Below, one piece after another: positions 51,017 to 59,913 of a DNA stretch of 64,000 nt. The notes below the pieces were generated by a model. The model had not been told where the DNA came from and did not search any database. It saw nothing but the letters and a program-made list of their open reading frames with translations. The DNA comes from CAYUYV01 sp964561475 (lineage in GTDB: Bacteria; Pseudomonadota; Alphaproteobacteria; JAJFIK01), in contig CAZLPU010000002.1 of the NCBI GenBank assembly GCA_964561475.1, positions 60,748-124,747 on the forward strand. Direction: 5' to 3'. The position numbers and the translations under genes are program-made. Numbering within the stretch: position 1 is the stretch's first letter; the number at the start of each line of letters is the position of its first letter.

Positions 51017-52300
51017 GGGGGCTGAGGTCAGATCATGGGCGCCAAGGCCGGCAGCCTTCAGCTTCGACATCAAAAGATCCGCATAGGCCGGACGGGCACA
51101 CACGAGAACCGTCACGGGGCGTTCCTTGGCCTCGTTCAGGGACAGGATCGGCCGATCCTGCATCCGTCCACCGGCCTTGATATCGTCGATGAAGAACGCC
51201 GGGCGCAGATTGGGCATCAGGGTGCAGAGGATATCGGAAAACATCCCCGCGCCGTAAAGCGCCACGGCGTGATCCTCGGCCCGGGCCACCGCCAGGGCAT
51301 GTTCCGCCCGCTCCACCACGCCGCGCCACCAATCCTGATGGCCTTCGAAAAGTCTGCGGGGCGTCTCAAGATCAATTCCCCCGGTCCCCTCCGGCGCCGC
51401 TTCACCGGCGCGCAGGATCAGGTGCCAGGTGGAAATGCAGTCGTGGAGTTCCAGAAGTTCGAACCCCGCCTGGGCCAGCCAGGCGAGAAACTGCTCCTTG
51501 GTCGCCATAAAGGGATGATCCCAGACATGGGGCAGTGCCGGAGCGGTTTCCAGGAACATGAGTTCAAGGCTGACCAGGGCCTTATCGGCACAGATGCTCC
51601 GGATGCGCTTCAATTCCGGCAGGGGGGCGGAACGGTTCAGGAAGCCGTGGGCCACCACCACGTCGAAACTGCGGCCCGCAAACAGGACCGGATCGAAAAA
51701 GCCACGGATGAACCCGGGCCGCCCGCTGGCCGGGGGCCAGTCTTCGGTCAGGGCCGGATTGGGATCCACACCCAGCGCCCACCAGTTCTGGAAGGTGTGG
51801 GCAAACCGCCGGGTCAGCGCCCCTTCCCCGCAGGCCACTTCCAAAAAAGCGCCCTTGCCTTCCGGCGTGTGGGCGGAGCGGAGAAAATCCATCAGACGGT
51901 TTTCGATGAGGCTGCGCTTGGGCACGGCCTTTCCGTCAACGACCACGAGATTGTTCTGAACGGCGCTTCCCGCATCATAGTGGCGCTCGAAATACCGGCG
52001 CAGCACATCCCCGGGCTCATAGACCACCTCGATGACGCCGCAGGCCGGACACAGGACCCGCTCCGCTCTCACAGCCGCCCCGTCCGTGCCAAGAAAGCCA
52101 CCGTCTGAGGTGACCAGGACCGCGTCTTCAGCGGCCCGGGACAGGACCGGCTTTGCCGCGCCGCTGCCGCAGTTGGTGCAGGTCCAGGCGCGCAGAGCGC
52201 CTTCCGGTCCGGAGGAATAAGCTGTTTCACCGGCAGGGAAATCGCGCCCCGTCAGGCCACGTCCCCTGAGCTCTTGTGACTGGGAAAAAGGAACCGTCAC
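51014..52300 (-). CDS. Zinc-finger class I SAM methyltransferase with C-terminal Rossmann domain
   Basis: 428 residues. An N-terminal zinc-binding segment (CTNCGSG; CPACGVIEV) precedes a SAM-binding domain (FLEVACGEGALTRRF; VDPNP; FDVVVAHGFLNR). The C-terminal third has a dinucleotide-binding-like fold (AVALYGAGMFSDILCTLMP). This three-part layout resembles the C-methyltransferases that act on nucleotide-activated deoxysugars, so a sugar substrate is a reasonable guess. It starts with GTG after GGAGGATC. It lies 2.7 kb before the carrier-protein cluster and may belong to the same surface-glycan theme. Confidence 0.85.
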   Translation of the reverse strand: MTVPFSQSQELRGRGLTGRDFPAGETAYSSGPEGALRAWTCTNCGSGAAKPVLSRAAEDAVLVTSDGGFLGTDGAAVRAERVLCPACGVIEVVYEPGDVLRRYFERHYDAGSAVQNNLVVVDGKAVPKRSLIENRLMDFLRSAHTPEGKGAFLEVACGEGALTRRFAHTFQNWWALGVDPNPALTEDWPPASGRPGFIRGFFDPVLFAGRSFDVVVAHGFLNRSAPLPELKRIRSICADKALVSLELMFLETAPALPHVWDHPFMATKEQFLAWLAQAGFELLELHDCISTWHLILRAGEAAPEGTGGIDLETPRRLFEGHQDWWRGVVERAEHALAVARAEDHAVALYGAGMFSDILCTLMPNLRPAFFIDDIKAGGRMQDRPILSLNEAKERPVTVLVCARPAYADLLMSKLKAAGLGAHDLTSAP

Positions 52301-52571
52301 TGTACTGATCCTCCGCCTGAAACCTCACGGCGAACCGCGCGCCATGGGCGATTCGTTTCCTTGAGCGCTATCAGGGTTGTCTTAATGCCGGGTTTCCAGA
52401 CCGTGCCGCGACTCCCATGCCGGGGATCAATGGAGCATCACGGGAGAACCCCCGTCCGCTCATGCCCGTGATGAAAAGCATGAGGGACACGCCTGCGCCC
52501 ACAGGAGATACCGTCGCCGGCGCGTCCCGGGTGCAAGGCGGGGATCATTTTTGGTTCGAAGGGGACGGGGT

Positions 52572-52958
52572 TCAATTCCGGCCGGGCACTTCCTCGAAGG
52601 CGCCGGTAGAGGGATTGACCATGACGTAAGGCAGCCCGGCCGCCTTCCACGCCGCCATGCCGCCCTCCATGTGGGCCAGGGTCGTGATGCCTGCACCGGC
52701 GCACAGTTCGGCAATCATCCGGGAGCGTTTGCCGGACCCGCAGTGGAAAACAATCGGCTTGACCGACTGGTCCGGCAATTTGGCCGGATCGAAAAAGGCC
52801 ATGGGATACAGGAGCGCTCCGGCAATATGCTCCGAGACATATTCATTGGGGGCGCGGACATCGATCAGGACGATTTCGTTGGCATCGAACCGGGCCTTGA
52901 TCTCCTCAACGCTCAGAACCAGGAGCTGTGCGCCCGCGATTTGTTCAGTGGTGCTCAT
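52572..52958 (-). CDS. Single-domain rhodanese (sulfurtransferase)
   Basis: 128 residues with the active-site loop FHCGSGKRSR (Cys73) and DVRAPNEYVSEHIAGA. It carries a persulfide on Cys73. It overlaps the upstream regulator gene by four bases (ATGA), so the two are one operon. The pairing with a BigR/SqrR-like repressor suggests a role in sulfide or persulfide handling. Confidence 0.95.
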   Translation of the reverse strand: MSTTEQIAGAQLLVLSVEEIKARFDANEIVLIDVRAPNEYVSEHIAGALLYPMAFFDPAKLPDQSVKPIVFHCGSGKRSRMIAELCAGAGITTLAHMEGGMAAWKAAGLPYVMVNPSTGAFEEVPGRN

Positions 52959-53299
52959 GTCAGTGTCTTCTCCAATCCGGCCACGGGTGGTTCCTCACCC
53001 AGCTTGGCGCAATAGGCGTTGTAGAGAACCTGCATGATCTCTTCGGCGGTGGAGTCGGAAATCCTGTAGTAGATGGTCTGGGCGTCCCTGCGGGTCTCCA
53101 CAAGGCAGTCCAGCCGCAGACGGGCAAGGTGCTGGGATACGGTGGCCTGGCGCAGACCCAGTTCCGAGGTCAGTTCCCCAACAGACTTTTCACCCTCCGC
53201 GAGCAGACACAGAATCATCAGCCGGTTGGGGCTCGCCATGGCCTTGAGCAGCCGGGAGACCTCTTCCAGCTTATCCTCCATACCGTCAAACTTTGACAT
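52955..53299 (-). CDS. ArsR-family persulfide-type repressor (BigR/SqrR-like)
   Basis: 114 residues. The winged-helix core is LKAMASPNRLMILCLLAEGE, SVGELTSELGLRQATVSQHLARLR. Two cysteines, Cys31 and Cys97, are 66 residues apart, the spacing of the reactive pair in BigR and SqrR, which form a tetrasulfide or disulfide on exposure to persulfide and leave DNA. An extra Cys65 lies in the recognition/wing region. The ATG at 53299 is chosen over a longer frame. It probably represses its own operon with the rhodanese. Confidence 0.92.
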   Translation of the reverse strand: MSKFDGMEDKLEEVSRLLKAMASPNRLMILCLLAEGEKSVGELTSELGLRQATVSQHLARLRLDCLVETRRDAQTIYYRISDSTAEEIMQVLYNAYCAKLGEEPPVAGLEKTLT

Positions 53300-53320
53300 G
53301 CCGCCCCACCATACATCCGA

Positions 53321-53332
53321 ATATAAAGATAT
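53321..53332. promoter_or_regulatory. Candidate operator upstream of the BigR/SqrR-like gene
   Basis: ATATAAAGATAT, an AT-rich interrupted palindrome 22 nt before the regulator start in otherwise GC-rich DNA. BigR-type operators are AT-rich palindromes near the -10 region, so this is a fair candidate for autoregulation. Confidence 0.5.
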
Positions 53333-53461
53333 AACACTGCATACTTCTGGTTGCCCCCTCCCTTTTTCTGAGGGTTGGACCGGTTCCGCAACGAAAATCT
53401 CGATCTGGAGCATGGCAAAGGTGACTTATCGGCTCTTTGATTACAACCTACACCAAAAAAC

Positions 53462-53584
53462 CTACTGGGAACCGACCGCCACAACCCCAAGAAGGACCCA
53501 GAACCATAAGGTGAGCAGGCAAAGCACTGTTGCCCTGCCCGGCTTGCACTGAGAACCGGCAACTTCAATCTCCACACGCTCCAT
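53462..53584 (-). CDS. 40-residue membrane protein upstream of the sulfide operon
   Basis: Short frame read directly from the sequence. ATG at 53584 is preceded by AAAAGGAG nine bases upstream, a strong ribosome binding site; the stop is TAG at 53462-53464. The product starts MERVEIEVAG, has one cysteine before the membrane segment (SQCKPGR), and a single hydrophobic helix (ATVLCLLTLWFWVLLGVVAV) ending GSQ. It lies 162 nt upstream of the ArsR-type gene on the same strand. No family known; its existence rests on the ribosome binding site and the clean helix. Confidence 0.6.
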   Translation of the reverse strand: MERVEIEVAGSQCKPGRATVLCLLTLWFWVLLGVVAVGSQ

Positions 53585-53819
53585 CAGTTCTGCTCCTTTT
53601 GCCAACGAGGCCCAGTCCCGGGCTGCCAGGGACCGTGTCCCACGGCTTGGCCGTCTCCGGCATTACCGGGGCATCAGGTTGCCTCATGCTGTCCACCTTC
53701 TGTCACAACGAAGCTTGAGGGGATTTTCTGCGCCGTTTCTTTCCTCGGCAGGACTTGCGCGGAGCGGGTTCTCGGTGTCACCCTCCGAACAATTCGAAAA
53801 CATCAGCCAGAGGTGCACC

Positions 53820-54881
53820 GTGTTTCGCCGTATATTGATAGGATTGATCGTCCTTGCCGCGCTCGCCTATGGGGCGTCTCAGATTTTCAAAGCCCAGATC
53901 GGCATGTGGATCTTCGACCGGGTCACAGATGTAGCCCTGGGCCGGGATGCGCTGGCCGATCTCCCGGACGGCCTCCACGCGGTGATGTGCGGCACCGGTT
54001 CGCCCATGGGAGATGTCAGCCGCAATGGTCCGTGCACGGCGATCCTCGCAGGCGACCGGCTGTTCATCGTGGACATCGGTGGCGGCGCGGCCAGGGCGCT
54101 GGGTCCCATGGGGATCAGCGCGGGCCGGATCGAGGCCCTGTTCCTCACCCACTTCCACTCCGACCATATTGACGGCATCGGTGAACTGGCCCTCCAACGC
54201 TGGGCGACCGTCGGCAATGACCAGCCCATGCCCATTTACGGCGCCCAGGGCGTGGAGCGGATCGTGAACGGCTTCAATGAGGCCTACCGTCTGGACCAGG
54301 GTTACCGGGTGGAGCATCACACTCCGGAAATCATGCCCCCGTCCGGCTTCGGCAGCGTTGCCCGTCCCTTCGATATCTATGTGTCGTCAGTGGTGTTGAT
54401 CGAGGAAGGCGACCTGAAAGTAACGGCCTTTCCGGTGTCCCACAGCCCCGTGGAGCCCGCGGTCGGATACCGTTTCGATTACAAGGGCCGGTCCATCGTC
54501 ATCAGTGGCGACACGGCCTATTCAGAACGGCTGGTCTCAGAGGCGCAAGGTGCGGATGTTCTGTTCCATGACGTGCTGAATAACGAATGGGTCAAGATGA
54601 TGGGGGCGAAATTCGAAGAGCGTGGCAACACCCATGCCGCGACGATTTTCGCGGACATCCTGGACTACCATGCCAGCCCCAAACAGGCTGCTCAGGCCGC
54701 TGAGAATGCAGGTGTCGATATGCTGGTCATGCACCATATCGTACCGGTGCTGCCGCTGACCTATCTGGAGGCGGCCTATCTGCGCAATGTGGGTGATGTG
54801 TATTCCGGCACGATTGTCATGGGCCGGGACGGCATGACGATCAGTCTGCCTGCAAATTCCGATGAGATCATCCGCAAGTAG
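53820..54881 (+). CDS. Membrane-anchored metallo-beta-lactamase-fold hydrolase
   Basis: 353 residues with an N-terminal membrane anchor (ILIGLIVLAALAYGA). The metal-binding motif is THFHSDHIDGIGE, with further ligands in FPVSHSP, ISGDTAYS and a late MHHIVP histidine; the arrangement is of the RNase Z/arylsulfatase-like branch rather than true beta-lactamases. GTG at 53820 with AGAGG upstream is preferred; the longer open frame begins far upstream without support. Substrate unknown. Its neighbour on the left is a sulfide-response operon in the opposite direction, but a functional link is not shown. Confidence 0.85.
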   Translation: MFRRILIGLIVLAALAYGASQIFKAQIGMWIFDRVTDVALGRDALADLPDGLHAVMCGTGSPMGDVSRNGPCTAILAGDRLFIVDIGGGAARALGPMGISAGRIEALFLTHFHSDHIDGIGELALQRWATVGNDQPMPIYGAQGVERIVNGFNEAYRLDQGYRVEHHTPEIMPPSGFGSVARPFDIYVSSVVLIEEGDLKVTAFPVSHSPVEPAVGYRFDYKGRSIVISGDTAYSERLVSEAQGADVLFHDVLNNEWVKMMGAKFEERGNTHAATIFADILDYHASPKQAAQAAENAGVDMLVMHHIVPVLPLTYLEAAYLRNVGDVYSGTIVMGRDGMTISLPANSDEIIRK

Positions 54882-54999
54882 ACCCGGAAAAACCCGTGCA
54901 TCGGGCATCGCGCCCGATGCACACCTCTCCCCCCGCCTGCCTTCTTCATCACGCTGGACGTGCCCCAAGAAACCTGGGGTCTCGGAATCTCAGAGGCCT

Positions 55000-55033
55000 G
55001 GGATCTAAAATCCGGGGATCTAAAAGTCCGGGG
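55000..55033. repeat. Two-copy 15-16-bp tandem repeat
   Basis: GGGATCTAAAATCCG and GGGATCTAAAAGTCCG stand in tandem, in the spacer between convergent genes. Confidence 0.75.
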
Positions 55034-55048
55034 AATGCACTTCGGCGA

Positions 55049-56236
55049 TCAAACGCCGAGGGTGGAGCGAACCCGGTCCGGCCAACCCTCCACCTCGGCG
55101 CCGAACTGGCTCATGAGAGCGTAGGTCAGCGGTTCGAGATCGACACTCAGCAGGCCGGAATAGGCCGGGCTGCCGTCTTCCAGGGTGTAATTGAAAATCT
55201 TGGAATAGGCATCCAGGTGCAGGGCCAGTTCCATGACCGTGGCCTGCTCTTCGAGATGGGGCAGATCCGCCAGCACCCTGTACTTCAGTTTCGATGCGTG
55301 CTGAAAAACCTGCTTCAGAGTGACGTTGTTGCCCATCAGGCTGTCCGGCGCCGTCTCAATCCGGCAGTCGATATCGATATAGGTCAGCAGGTCAACAATA
55401 TCATCCAGCCAGCGCTCCCGCAGCCGGGTCACATACCGCTCTGAGCCCACCGCCATGATCTCCCGGCGGGTGACAACGGCGGCCTCCCGGATATGCGCAC
55501 CCCGGGGAGCACCATTGGCGCTGACCTTGCCTTTGGCCGTGTAGACACAATCCTGAACCGCGCCCCGTTCCTGAAAGGCATAGTGGCTGGCCAGACTCAG
55601 GGCGGGCTGGAACCCCATCCGGGCATCATCCCAGAAATTCTCCAGGGATACCTCAAGACCGCCCTGTTTCCGAACCCTGGCCTGGCTATAGGCGCCCGCC
55701 ACCGCCCGCTGGGCCATACGGTCCTGCTTCACATTCGTACACAGAATGATCTTTTCCGGCGTCTCGGCGAACACATTGGTCAGACACAGAAGATCCACCG
55801 GCCAGAGGGCGGGCAGTTCGTGTTCGACCGCGCCATAATGCTGGGCGAGTTGTTCAATGATCCGGTCGGCCCCTTGCATCACCTGGAGGAAGGGGCCTTC
55901 AATCCGGAACAGGCCGGGACCAAAGCTGAGCAGATCACCGCGCACCGCCAGCACCCGGTCCGGTGAGACGGGCGCTGCCCGGCCCGAGCAGTGGTCGAAC
56001 ACCACGTCATGGTCCAGGCTGCGGGAAACCGCAATCAACCGCTCAAGCTGAGCGGCGAGTTGCTCGTCACTGGGCAGGCCGGGCTCCTGGCGCACGGCCA
56101 CACTGACCTGCCCGCCCTCGAAGGAGATCGCCTCCGCCGGCATCTCCCCACCAATGGCAGTACGCAGGAAGGATTCCGCATCGGCGTCCACGGGTGCGGA
56201 CAAATCTGCGGTCACAATACGCGTTTCAAATGTCAT
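55049..56236 (-). CDS. Class II aminoacyl-tRNA-synthetase-like protein related to amino acid:[carrier protein] ligases (degenerate)
   Basis: 395 residues. From about residue 95 on it matches, segment by segment, the SerRS-like ligases that charge carrier proteins with amino acids: FGPGLFRIEGPFLQVMQGAD, ALWPVDLLCLTNVFAETPEK, VTRREIMAVGS followed by RERWLDDIVDLL, MGNNVTLKQVFQ, FNYTLEDGSPAYSG and the end GWPDRVRSTLG. Key residues appear lost: the motif-3 arginine is Pro (VDLEPLTYAL), and two of three zinc ligands are replaced (one Cys column is His in LASHYAF, another Leu). It may be a non-catalytic binding subunit. The family call is from memory of homologues. The start could be 56257 instead of 56236. 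Confidence 0.6.
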   Translation of the reverse strand: MTFETRIVTADLSAPVDADAESFLRTAIGGEMPAEAISFEGGQVSVAVRQEPGLPSDEQLAAQLERLIAVSRSLDHDVVFDHCSGRAAPVSPDRVLAVRGDLLSFGPGLFRIEGPFLQVMQGADRIIEQLAQHYGAVEHELPALWPVDLLCLTNVFAETPEKIILCTNVKQDRMAQRAVAGAYSQARVRKQGGLEVSLENFWDDARMGFQPALSLASHYAFQERGAVQDCVYTAKGKVSANGAPRGAHIREAAVVTRREIMAVGSERYVTRLRERWLDDIVDLLTYIDIDCRIETAPDSLMGNNVTLKQVFQHASKLKYRVLADLPHLEEQATVMELALHLDAYSKIFNYTLEDGSPAYSGLLSVDLEPLTYALMSQFGAEVEGWPDRVRSTLGV

Positions 56237-56480
56237 ACTAATACGGACCCCGGCCATTCCCCAACGGCAGATCCTAACCCTTCACCCCTGCCGGTTAATG
56301 CAAGGTTAACGGGCGATTCCGGCTTTAGGGAATGCCAGCGTCAGGAGCGTCGGCGCGGCCCGCGACCCAGCGCCCGGTGTTCCGGGCGTTGTGTGTTGCT
56401 TTTATGTGTTTTCGTTGTTGTGAGTTGGCGCGGGGGCGGCGCAGTGGCGGCTTTGGTCGTGTTCAGTGATTTTTTGGTGC

Positions 56481-57155
56481 CTAGCCGGTGCCGGTATGCA
56501 AGGTGAGACCGGTTGTGGCGGGTTCCGGTTCAATGGCGCGGATGGTTCGGGCTTCCATGACCGTGCAACCGGCGGGCAGATCCTGGTGCACCAGGGTTCC
56601 CGCCTGGATCCGGCTGCGGGGACCGATGGACAGGCCATCGGTCACGGTGGCATTCAGACCAAGGAACGTGCCCGGACCCAGAACGGTGTTGCCGCCCACA
56701 ACCGAACCGGCGCTCAAATAGCTTGCCGTACCGACCACGGCGCGTTCGCACACGCACACACCGATATCCACAAAGGCCCCCGCTTCGACCCGTGCCCCGG
56801 TATCAATGGCCGCGCCGCCGAGGATCACCGCGCCGCGCTCCACATCCACGTCCATTTCCACATGGGCATTAGGATGGACGAACCCGACCAGGGGCCGACC
56901 CGACCGGCGCACCCGTTCCAGGGCGGCACACCGGGCGGCAAGATCCCTGTAACCGATGGCAAACAGGATCGAACGGTCAGCAGGCGCACGGTCTATGCCC
57001 CCAAGGGTGGTCAGATTGTCAAGGACCGGCTCGCCAGGAGCCCTTGTATCGTCGTGAAACCCCTCGATGTGGATCGCATCACCGCAATGGCTCAGAACAA
57101 GAGCCGCCATCTGCCTGCCCAGAAGACCGGCACCATAAATCGCAATACTCAGCAC
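56481..57155 (-). CDS. NeuD/PglD-family acyltransferase
   Basis: 224 residues. The N-terminal Rossmann-like PglD_N domain begins IAIYGAGLLGRQMAAL; the C-terminal part is a left-handed beta-helix with hexapeptide repeats (AVILGGAAIDTGARVEAGAFVD; TVLGPGTFLGLNATV). Members acetylate (or acylate) sialic acids, bacillosamine precursors and related amino sugars. The GTG at 57155 with AGGGG upstream is preferred over a TTG and a GTG further out. It shares its strand with the aaRS-like gene and is divergent from the oxygenase gene. Confidence 0.9.
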   Translation of the reverse strand: MLSIAIYGAGLLGRQMAALVLSHCGDAIHIEGFHDDTRAPGEPVLDNLTTLGGIDRAPADRSILFAIGYRDLAARCAALERVRRSGRPLVGFVHPNAHVEMDVDVERGAVILGGAAIDTGARVEAGAFVDIGVCVCERAVVGTASYLSAGSVVGGNTVLGPGTFLGLNATVTDGLSIGPRSRIQAGTLVHQDLPAGCTVMEARTIRAIEPEPATTGLTLHTGTG

Positions 57156-57352
57156 AAGCCACACCCCTGCCAAAAATACACGGCCTCAAACCACACACCC
57201 CGCCGCTGCCTTACGGAGCATCGGCGCCGCCCTCCGCTATGAGCCGGCACCTTGAGCCCAAAAGGTTAAGCGGACCGAAACCCGGAGCACCGACTATGAC
57301 GCCTGTGTTTCCCGGGATCCCCAAGCGCGACGATTCAAGCCGGAGATGAGCC

Positions 57353-58312
57353 ATGACCAGCGCCACTCTCACCGCAGCCCCTGCGCCCGCCACCGAGCCC
57401 CCTGCGCCCGTGACTCCTGCCCCTGGGGTGCCCACCCCTGTGGATCTGGGCGGCCATTACGTGGATGTCTTTGAGGTCCCCCGCACCCCGGGCCGGGGAC
57501 GGGCCGGGTATCAGGGCGCGCCCCACGATGATGGTGGTATCTCCGCCCTGCCCCGTCAGGCCATTGCCGATCAGGTGGCGCAGAAGGGCTACGCCATCGT
57601 GCGGGGCCTCGTGGATCCCGTCCGCCTCCGGAATGCCCGAAGCCAGATCCGGCGGGCGTTCTCACCCATCCATGATACAGCGCCCGTGGGCACACCGCCG
57701 GATGCGGCCATGCGCAATTTCCAGAAGGTGGTGCTGGGCGGCGGGTCCCAGACGGGCTATCACGTGCCGCGCTGCGTGCGGGTCATCTACAACCCGCTTT
57801 GGGCGGATGATCTCTATGGCATGCGGGAGGTGTTCCGTCCCCTCGCCCGGCTGCGCAATCATCTGCTGGGTTTTGATCTGGATTACGCCGTGGACCGGGT
57901 TGAGGACGGGCTGTTCACCGCCGCGAGGCTTCAGCACTATCCGGCGGGGGGCGGCTTCTTCGCAGCCCATGAGGACCGGGTGGTGGAGACCATCAACCGG
58001 GAGGCCGGTGTCGCGCGCTTCTTCCAGCTCGTCCTTCTACTGACGGAGAAAGGCAAGGATTTCCGGGATGGCGGTGCCTTCGTGGAAAAGGACGGTGAAC
58101 GGATCGACCTGGAAACCAGGGCCCGTGCGGGGGATGTACTGATCTATGATGGCCGGTCCCGCCACGGCGTGGGTGACATCGATCCCCACCGGGTGCCGGA
58201 TCTGAGGGCGCTCGCCGGGCGTCTGGTGGCTCTAGCGTCCCTTTACCGGGACATGACCCACGGGGACGCGGACTACGATTATTATCTGTCGCGGATCTAT
58301 CCCACGGGGTAG
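57353..58312 (+). CDS. 2-oxoglutarate/Fe(II)-dependent oxygenase
   Basis: 319 residues. The iron facial triad is H206-E-D208 (FFAAHEDRV) and His271 (SRHGVGDI), with Arg290 (LAGRLVAL) for 2-oxoglutarate. The first 30 residues are Pro/Ala-rich. Such enzymes hydroxylate amino acids, peptides or small molecules. It is the only plus-strand gene in the carrier-protein cluster and converges on the adenylation gene (65-nt gap). GGAG eight bases before the ATG supports the start. Confidence 0.88.
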   Translation: MTSATLTAAPAPATEPPAPVTPAPGVPTPVDLGGHYVDVFEVPRTPGRGRAGYQGAPHDDGGISALPRQAIADQVAQKGYAIVRGLVDPVRLRNARSQIRRAFSPIHDTAPVGTPPDAAMRNFQKVVLGGGSQTGYHVPRCVRVIYNPLWADDLYGMREVFRPLARLRNHLLGFDLDYAVDRVEDGLFTAARLQHYPAGGGFFAAHEDRVVETINREAGVARFFQLVLLLTEKGKDFRDGGAFVEKDGERIDLETRARAGDVLIYDGRSRHGVGDIDPHRVPDLRALAGRLVALASLYRDMTHGDADYDYYLSRIYPTG

Positions 58313-58377
58313 GATCCTATGCAGACCACACGGGGACACCCGGGTCGCGAAGCACGTGACCCGGATCAATGTCCGGC

Positions 58378-59913
58378 CTATTCGGCCATTTCGTCCGGGC
58401 TCGCGTCTTCAGCCATGGCCTGAATATCGATCTTGTCGTTCTGATTGCGGGCAAGGTTCTCCCGGAAGATGATCCGTCGGGGAATGACCGGATCCTCCAG
58501 ATGGTCCCGCAGGGCACTTTTCAGCATCCTGGCCGCCGCTGCCGACTGATCGCCGCCCATCCCGTGGGCTTCGACGAACGCCGTCAGGGTGCCCTCGACC
58601 ATGCCGACGGCGCACCCAAGATAACCGCATTTCCGGATGGCTGCCGCCACCTCCTGCAATTCGATCCGGTGGCCCGCGATTTTAACCTGATCGTCCTTCC
58701 GGCTCCGGAAGAACAGCTCATCACACAAATATTCCGCCAGATCCCCGGTATAGTAACCCGGTACCTCCACACCATCGACCGTCACAGGCCGGAAGACCTT
58801 GGCGGTTCGCTCCGGGTCCTGCCAGTAGCCAGCGGCGAGTTGCGCCCCCGTCACGACGATCTCGCCCCGGAACGGTCCATCGGGACCGGCAAGGACGACA
58901 CCGCTGCCGGGAAGGGCACCGCCCATGGCGGCTGTAATCCGCAGAACCCGGTCCCGTTCGCCCGGGACAAGCCTGCGCGCGGTGCAGGCAATGGTCGCTT
59001 CCGTAGGCCCATAGGTGTTCTGGATCACCGCCTCGGGATAGGCCTGCCACAAGGCTTCCACCGCGTCGGACGCCAAGGCTTCGCCGCAGAAATTGAACAG
59101 GCGCACACTGGACAGATGGGCCGCATCCAGATGGCCGGCCGTCATCATCAGGGTCAGGACACTCGGTACGGAGTTCCACACCGTGATACCCAGACGCCGG
59201 ATCGCCTCGCCGGGCAGCAAACGGTCCGCCTGGGACACAATAGGATACAAAGTTGCACCATTCGCCAGGGCGCCGTAGACATCGGTTCCCGAGATATCAA
59301 AAGCCAGACCCGCATGCTGGGCCACCCTGTCTCCCGGTCGCGGCGCAATGGCGTCATCCACCCAGGCGAGATAGGCGCCCAGACCGGACCGGGGCACCAT
59401 GACCCCTTTGGGAACCCCCGTAGACCCGGAGGTGAACAGCACATAGGCCAGGTTATGGGGTGCTTCCGGCTCGCTCAATCCGCCATCAGGCAGGTCCCGG
59501 GGCATCAAGACCCGCCGTGCCCCACTCCACAGGGAAGCCGCTCCATCCTCACACAGAATAAGAGTAGGATCCAGGGCACCCACGATGGCCGCCCGCCGTG
59601 ACGGCGGTGCCGAGGGAGAGAGTACGGAGTAAAATCCCCCGGCCATGGCGGTGGCGAAAAGGCCCGCATAGGCGAGCAGGCCCTGGGGCGCATCAATCAG
59701 GACACAAGGCCCGTCCTTGTGGGAATAATCCGGATCGCCCCCCAACCGTGCCTCATGATCCTGCCGGATCGCGGCGGCCAGGCGGCGTACAAGGGCCGTG
59801 AAGGCCCCGTAAGTCACGGTGCCGCTTTCGAGGACCAGGGCCGGATCATCAGGACGGATCCGGCCCTGGTCCAGAAGCCGGATCAAAGGGTCCATGGCGG
59901 GAAACCCACTCAT
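58378..59913 (-). CDS. Stand-alone AMP-forming adenylation enzyme (NRPS A-domain/DltA-like)
   Basis: 511 residues. All core motifs are present: LFTSGSTGVPKGV (A3), AFDISGTDVYG (A4, with the Asp that binds alpha-amino groups), NTYGPTEATIACT (A5), YYTGDLAEY (A7), FRSRKDDQVKIAGHRIEL (A8) and NQNDKIDIQAM with the catalytic Lys (A10). The A4 aspartate suggests an alpha-amino-acid substrate, loaded onto a carrier protein. Its ATG overlaps the stop of the methyltransferase gene by four bases, so the two are translationally coupled; the carrier protein is just beyond. Confidence 0.93.
   Translation of the reverse strand: MSGFPAMDPLIRLLDQGRIRPDDPALVLESGTVTYGAFTALVRRLAAAIRQDHEARLGGDPDYSHKDGPCVLIDAPQGLLAYAGLFATAMAGGFYSVLSPSAPPSRRAAIVGALDPTLILCEDGAASLWSGARRVLMPRDLPDGGLSEPEAPHNLAYVLFTSGSTGVPKGVMVPRSGLGAYLAWVDDAIAPRPGDRVAQHAGLAFDISGTDVYGALANGATLYPIVSQADRLLPGEAIRRLGITVWNSVPSVLTLMMTAGHLDAAHLSSVRLFNFCGEALASDAVEALWQAYPEAVIQNTYGPTEATIACTARRLVPGERDRVLRITAAMGGALPGSGVVLAGPDGPFRGEIVVTGAQLAAGYWQDPERTAKVFRPVTVDGVEVPGYYTGDLAEYLCDELFFRSRKDDQVKIAGHRIELQEVAAAIRKCGYLGCAVGMVEGTLTAFVEAHGMGGDQSAAAARMLKSALRDHLEDPVIPRRIIFRENLARNQNDKIDIQAMAEDASPDEMAE

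Noticed and set aside
52553..52585. T-loop-like GGTTCGAA / GGGTTCAATTCC strings suggesting a tRNA
   Set aside because: No acceptor stem or anticodon arm can be paired, and the second string lies at the end of the rhodanese gene.
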